A stretch of DNA of 50,868 nucleotides from an uncultured Halomonas sp. GTDB taxonomy: Bacteria; Pseudomonadota; Gammaproteobacteria; Pseudomonadales; Halomonadaceae. The translations under genes were made by a program, and so were the position numbers. Under the pieces are notes generated by a model. That model worked only from the letters and a program-made list of their open reading frames with translations, did not search any database and had not been told where the DNA came from. Within the stretch, counting starts at the first letter, position 1, and each line of letters begins with the position of its first letter. This document shows positions 48,633-50,868 of this stretch, one piece after another. The stretch is taken from positions 1-50,868 of the forward strand of contig NZ_CANLFS010000022.1 in the NCBI RefSeq assembly GCF_947490095.1, read 5' to 3'.

Positions 48633-50459
48633 ATGCAGCCAGGGATTCAAGCACCGACACAGGCCGAGCTGGAGGCGTGGAATTCACACCTCCAGAAGAT
48701 CGGCGACGAGTACCGTCATCTGATGGCAGATCTGCTGGAACGCATGGTGCCAAGCGACGCCGCCGACTCGGTCTATGCCGACATGCGGGAGAGCTTCCAG
48801 GCAGCGGCAGAGTCGCTGATGCGCAATCCTCCGCAACTCTGGCAGGCCCAGGCCCGACTGTTTCAGGACCAGTGCCAGCTATGGCAGAACGGCCTGCGCT
48901 CCATGGCTGGCGAGCGGGTCGAGCCGCTGGTGACGCCGAGCAAGGGCGATCGCCGCTTCAAGGATGAGACCTGGACCAGCGACCCTTACTATCTGGCCAT
49001 CATGCAGCAATATCTGCTCTTCTCGCGCCTGGTCGAGGAGCTGGTCGACGGCCTGGACCTGCCCGATGAGCAGAAGAGCCGGCTGGGGTTCTATGCCCGC
49101 CAGATGGTCAATGCCATGTCGCCCACCAACTTCGTCGCCACCAATCCCGAGGTGATGCGCAAGACGCTGGAGACCCGCGGCCAGAACCTGGTGGATGGCC
49201 TGGCCAGGCTGCGCCAGGATCTGAGCAACTCCGCCGAGGGGCTCAATGTCACCATGACCGACCGCAGCGCCTTCGAAGTGGGCAAGAACATCGCCGTGAC
49301 GCCCGGCGCCGTGGTCTATGAAAATGAGCTGATTCAGCTGATCCAGTATGCGCCCAGCACCGAGCGGGTCTACAAGGAGCCGCTGCTGGTCGTGCCGCCC
49401 TGGATCAACAAGTACTACATCCTCGACCTGCGCGAGGACAACTCCTTCGTCAGGTGGCTGGTCGACCAGGGACACAGCGTCTTCCTGATTTCCTGGCGCA
49501 ACCCGGGGCCGGCACAGCACGACGTGACCTGGGCCGACTATATGCAGTTGGGACCCATCGCCGCCCTCGAGGCGATCGAGCAGGCCACCGGGGAGAAGTC
49601 GGTCAACCTGCTCAGCTACTGCGTCGGCGGCACCCTGGCGGCCGCTACCGTGGCCTACCTCACCAGCACCCGCCGTGGCCGGCGGATCAAGTCGGCCACC
49701 TACATGACGACGCTGCAGGATTTTCGGGACCCCGGCGAGATCGGCGCCTTCCTCAGCGAGCCGGTGCTGTCCGGCATCGAGGCCCAGATGGCGCGGGACG
49801 GCTATCTCGATGGCCGCGTGATGGCCTTCAGCTTCAACCTGCTGCGCGAGAATGACCTCTTCTGGTCGTTCTATATCAGCAACTACCTGAAGGGCGATGT
49901 GCCGGCCCCCTTCGACCTGCTCTACTGGAACACCGACGGCACCAACCTGCCGGCGGCGACCCATGGCTGGTATCTGCGCCATATGTACATGGAGAACCGG
50001 CTGGTCGAGCCCGGTGGCATCGAGCTCGACGGCGTCAAGATCGACCTGCGCAAGATCTCCACGCCCAGCTATTTCCTCTCCACCCGGGAGGACCATATCG
50101 CCAAGTGGAACAGCACCTACTACGGGGCCCTGCTGCCGAAGGGGCCGGTGACCTTCGTGCTGGGCGGGTCGGGGCATATCGCCGGGGTGGTCAACCCGCC
50201 GCACAAGAACAAGTATGGCTACTGGACCAACGATGCGTTGCCCGAGACCCATGAGCAGTGGCTGGCCGGCGCCGAGCAGCACGAGGGCTCCTGGTGGCCG
50301 CACTGGCAGGCGTGGATGACCGACAACGGCTATGTGGATGCGGAGAAGATGGTGACGGCGCGCCAGCCCGGCGACGGTGAGCTCTCCGTCATCGAGCCGG
50401 CACCCGGCCGCTACGTCAAGATGACCATTCCCGAGGTACTCGGCGAAGCCAAAGCCTGA
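48633..50459 (+). CDS. phaC: Class I poly(3-hydroxyalkanoate) synthase
   Basis: Polymerises short-chain 3-hydroxyacyl-CoA into PHA granules for carbon storage. The alpha/beta hydrolase core carries the catalytic triad C330 in LLSYCVGGT, D487 in STREDHIA and H515 in GGSGHIAG. The nucleophile box is S-x-C-x-G, where most class I enzymes have G-x-C-x-G; I recall this variant from Halomonas synthases. The N-terminal domain (1-200) is helical. The length of 608 residues fits class I, and no PhaE or PhaR subunit is present. GGAGG precedes ATG 48633. phaA and phaB are not in the window. Confidence 0.97.
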   Translation: MQPGIQAPTQAELEAWNSHLQKIGDEYRHLMADLLERMVPSDAADSVYADMRESFQAAAESLMRNPPQLWQAQARLFQDQCQLWQNGLRSMAGERVEPLVTPSKGDRRFKDETWTSDPYYLAIMQQYLLFSRLVEELVDGLDLPDEQKSRLGFYARQMVNAMSPTNFVATNPEVMRKTLETRGQNLVDGLARLRQDLSNSAEGLNVTMTDRSAFEVGKNIAVTPGAVVYENELIQLIQYAPSTERVYKEPLLVVPPWINKYYILDLREDNSFVRWLVDQGHSVFLISWRNPGPAQHDVTWADYMQLGPIAALEAIEQATGEKSVNLLSYCVGGTLAAATVAYLTSTRRGRRIKSATYMTTLQDFRDPGEIGAFLSEPVLSGIEAQMARDGYLDGRVMAFSFNLLRENDLFWSFYISNYLKGDVPAPFDLLYWNTDGTNLPAATHGWYLRHMYMENRLVEPGGIELDGVKIDLRKISTPSYFLSTREDHIAKWNSTYYGALLPKGPVTFVLGGSGHIAGVVNPPHKNKYGYWTNDALPETHEQWLAGAEQHEGSWWPHWQAWMTDNGYVDAEKMVTARQPGDGELSVIEPAPGRYVKMTIPEVLGEAKA

Positions 50460-50559
50460 AGCTTGGCGTCAAAGCCTGAAGAGCACCGCTTCGCGGCGGG
50501 AAGCTCGAAGAGACAAGGCTCATCGCCATTTGGCGTGACGTCGATGAGGCCTCAAGTCG

Positions 50560-50639
50560 GCCCGATAAGCCGAAGGCGCATCGGGCATGGCGCCGATGCT
50601 CGTTCTATGCCCGGTGCGCTGGCGCTTACCGGGCCTACG
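50560..50639. repeat. REP-like inverted pair (BIME-like) behind phaC
   Basis: Two REP-like hairpins in opposite orientation lie about 100 bp behind phaC. The first pairs GCCCGAT (50560-50566) with ATCGGGC (50580-50586); the second pairs GCCCGGT (50609-50615) with ACCGGGC (50628-50634) and ends CCTACG. Reverse-complementing the first gives nearly the second. Hairpin with internal GCG/CGC and a CCTAC end is the layout of enterobacterial REP units, and the head-to-head pair is the layout of a BIME. Confidence 0.7.
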
Positions 50640-50720
50640 AATGTGGATGGCCCATTAGCGCCATGTGGCTGACCATCACGTCGGTCTGCGAAGAACTGAA
50701 AAACCGCTGCCCTTGAACTG

Positions 50721-50764
50721 CACCCCGAAGGTTGGACACTCACTCCAACCTTCGGGGTGTTTTC
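50721..50764 (+). terminator. strong terminator 260 bp behind phaC
   Basis: CACCCCGAAGGTTGGA (50721-50736) and TCCAACCTTCGGGGTG (50744-50759) form a perfect 16-bp stem with loop CACTCAC, followed by TTTT. Between phaC and this hairpin (50460-50720) I find no gene, only the REP-like pair and a short repeat of AAAGCCTGAAG, so it probably ends phaC transcription. Confidence 0.85.
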
Positions 50765-50791
50765 GTCGGTGGTCTCATCGCTCAAGCTGTG

Positions 50792-50868
50792 TTCCGGCTT
50801 CCGGCTTCCGGCTTCCGGCTTCCGGCTTCCGGCTTCCGGCTTCCGGCTTCCGGCTTCCGGCTTCCGGC
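50792..50868. repeat. eleven perfect TTCCGGC units at the window end
   Basis: The last 77 bases are exactly eleven copies of the heptamer TTCCGGC and the window stops at a unit boundary. The unit differs by one base from TTACGGC of the arrays at 122 and 30556. Unlike those, it contains no stop codon on either strand in any frame. No gene is seen between phaC and this point. Confidence 0.97.

Overview
The window is a high-GC, gene-dense piece of a gammaproteobacterial chromosome, most probably from Halomonas or a close relative (Halomonadaceae). Three things point there. The order orn-rsgA / queG / nnr-tsaE-amiB-mutL-miaA-hfq-hflX-hflK-hflC-hisZ-purA is the Pseudomonas/Oceanospirillales arrangement. 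The class I PHA synthase has a Ser-x-Cys-x-Gly nucleophile box, as I recall for Halomonas PhaC. The intergenic regions are full of small palindromic and heptanucleotide repeats. The genus is inference; no rRNA or other marker is present. Almost every gene is a conserved housekeeping gene. I see no prophage, insertion sequence, CRISPR array, tRNA or rRNA.

Layout. 0.1-3.1 kb: the EF-P module, with epmB divergent from efp-epmA. 3.1-6.0 kb, minus strand: rsgA, an RhdA-type rhodanese and psd; orn diverges from rsgA. 6.7-21.2 kb: queG (minus), then a long plus-strand run from nnr to purA covering NAD(P)HX repair, t6A tRNA modification, cell-wall amidase, mismatch repair, tRNA prenylation, Hfq, HflX, the HflKC membrane complex, HisZ and PurA. 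21.3-25.7 kb: cobO (minus), yajQ, a YbaN-like membrane protein and pepN. 25.9-30.4 kb: a small membrane protein and a CPA2 antiporter (minus), a lipoprotein with a duplicated segment, a cold-shock protein with a structured leader, a double TM2 protein and a LysE-type exporter. 30.6-36.1 kb: slt (minus), a DUF1232 protein, two overlapping hotdog thioesterases and htpG behind a sigma-32 promoter. 36.4-41.1 kb: pntA-pntB and gpsA-sixA. 41.1-45.0 kb: an AEC transporter with an unlisted 32-residue membrane peptide upstream (minus), then two alpha/beta hydrolases and a patatin in tight succession. 45.0-47.8 kb: smrB divergent from prmB-aroC, as in E. coli. 47.9-50.5 kb: a small protein with a basic tail and phaC.

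The genes are ordinary; the unusual content lies between them. A 7-base repeat family occurs at six or more sites, often supplying or touching the stop codon of a minus-strand gene; because 7 is not divisible by 3, three units give TAA in all frames on one strand and none on the other. There are also a REP-like inverted pair behind phaC, a 95-bp nested palindrome between mutL and miaA, a 15-bp inverted repeat of GGGGTCAGACCCC, a 167-bp inverted-repeat element behind pepN, and an 86-nt element between hflC and hisZ that can fold with a 16-bp closing helix and two internal hairpins. The window ends inside eleven exact copies of TTCCGGC, which may mark an assembly break.

Many starts were moved inward from the longest reading frame on ribosome-site and family-alignment grounds. 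Family lengths quoted are from memory of E. coli proteins.
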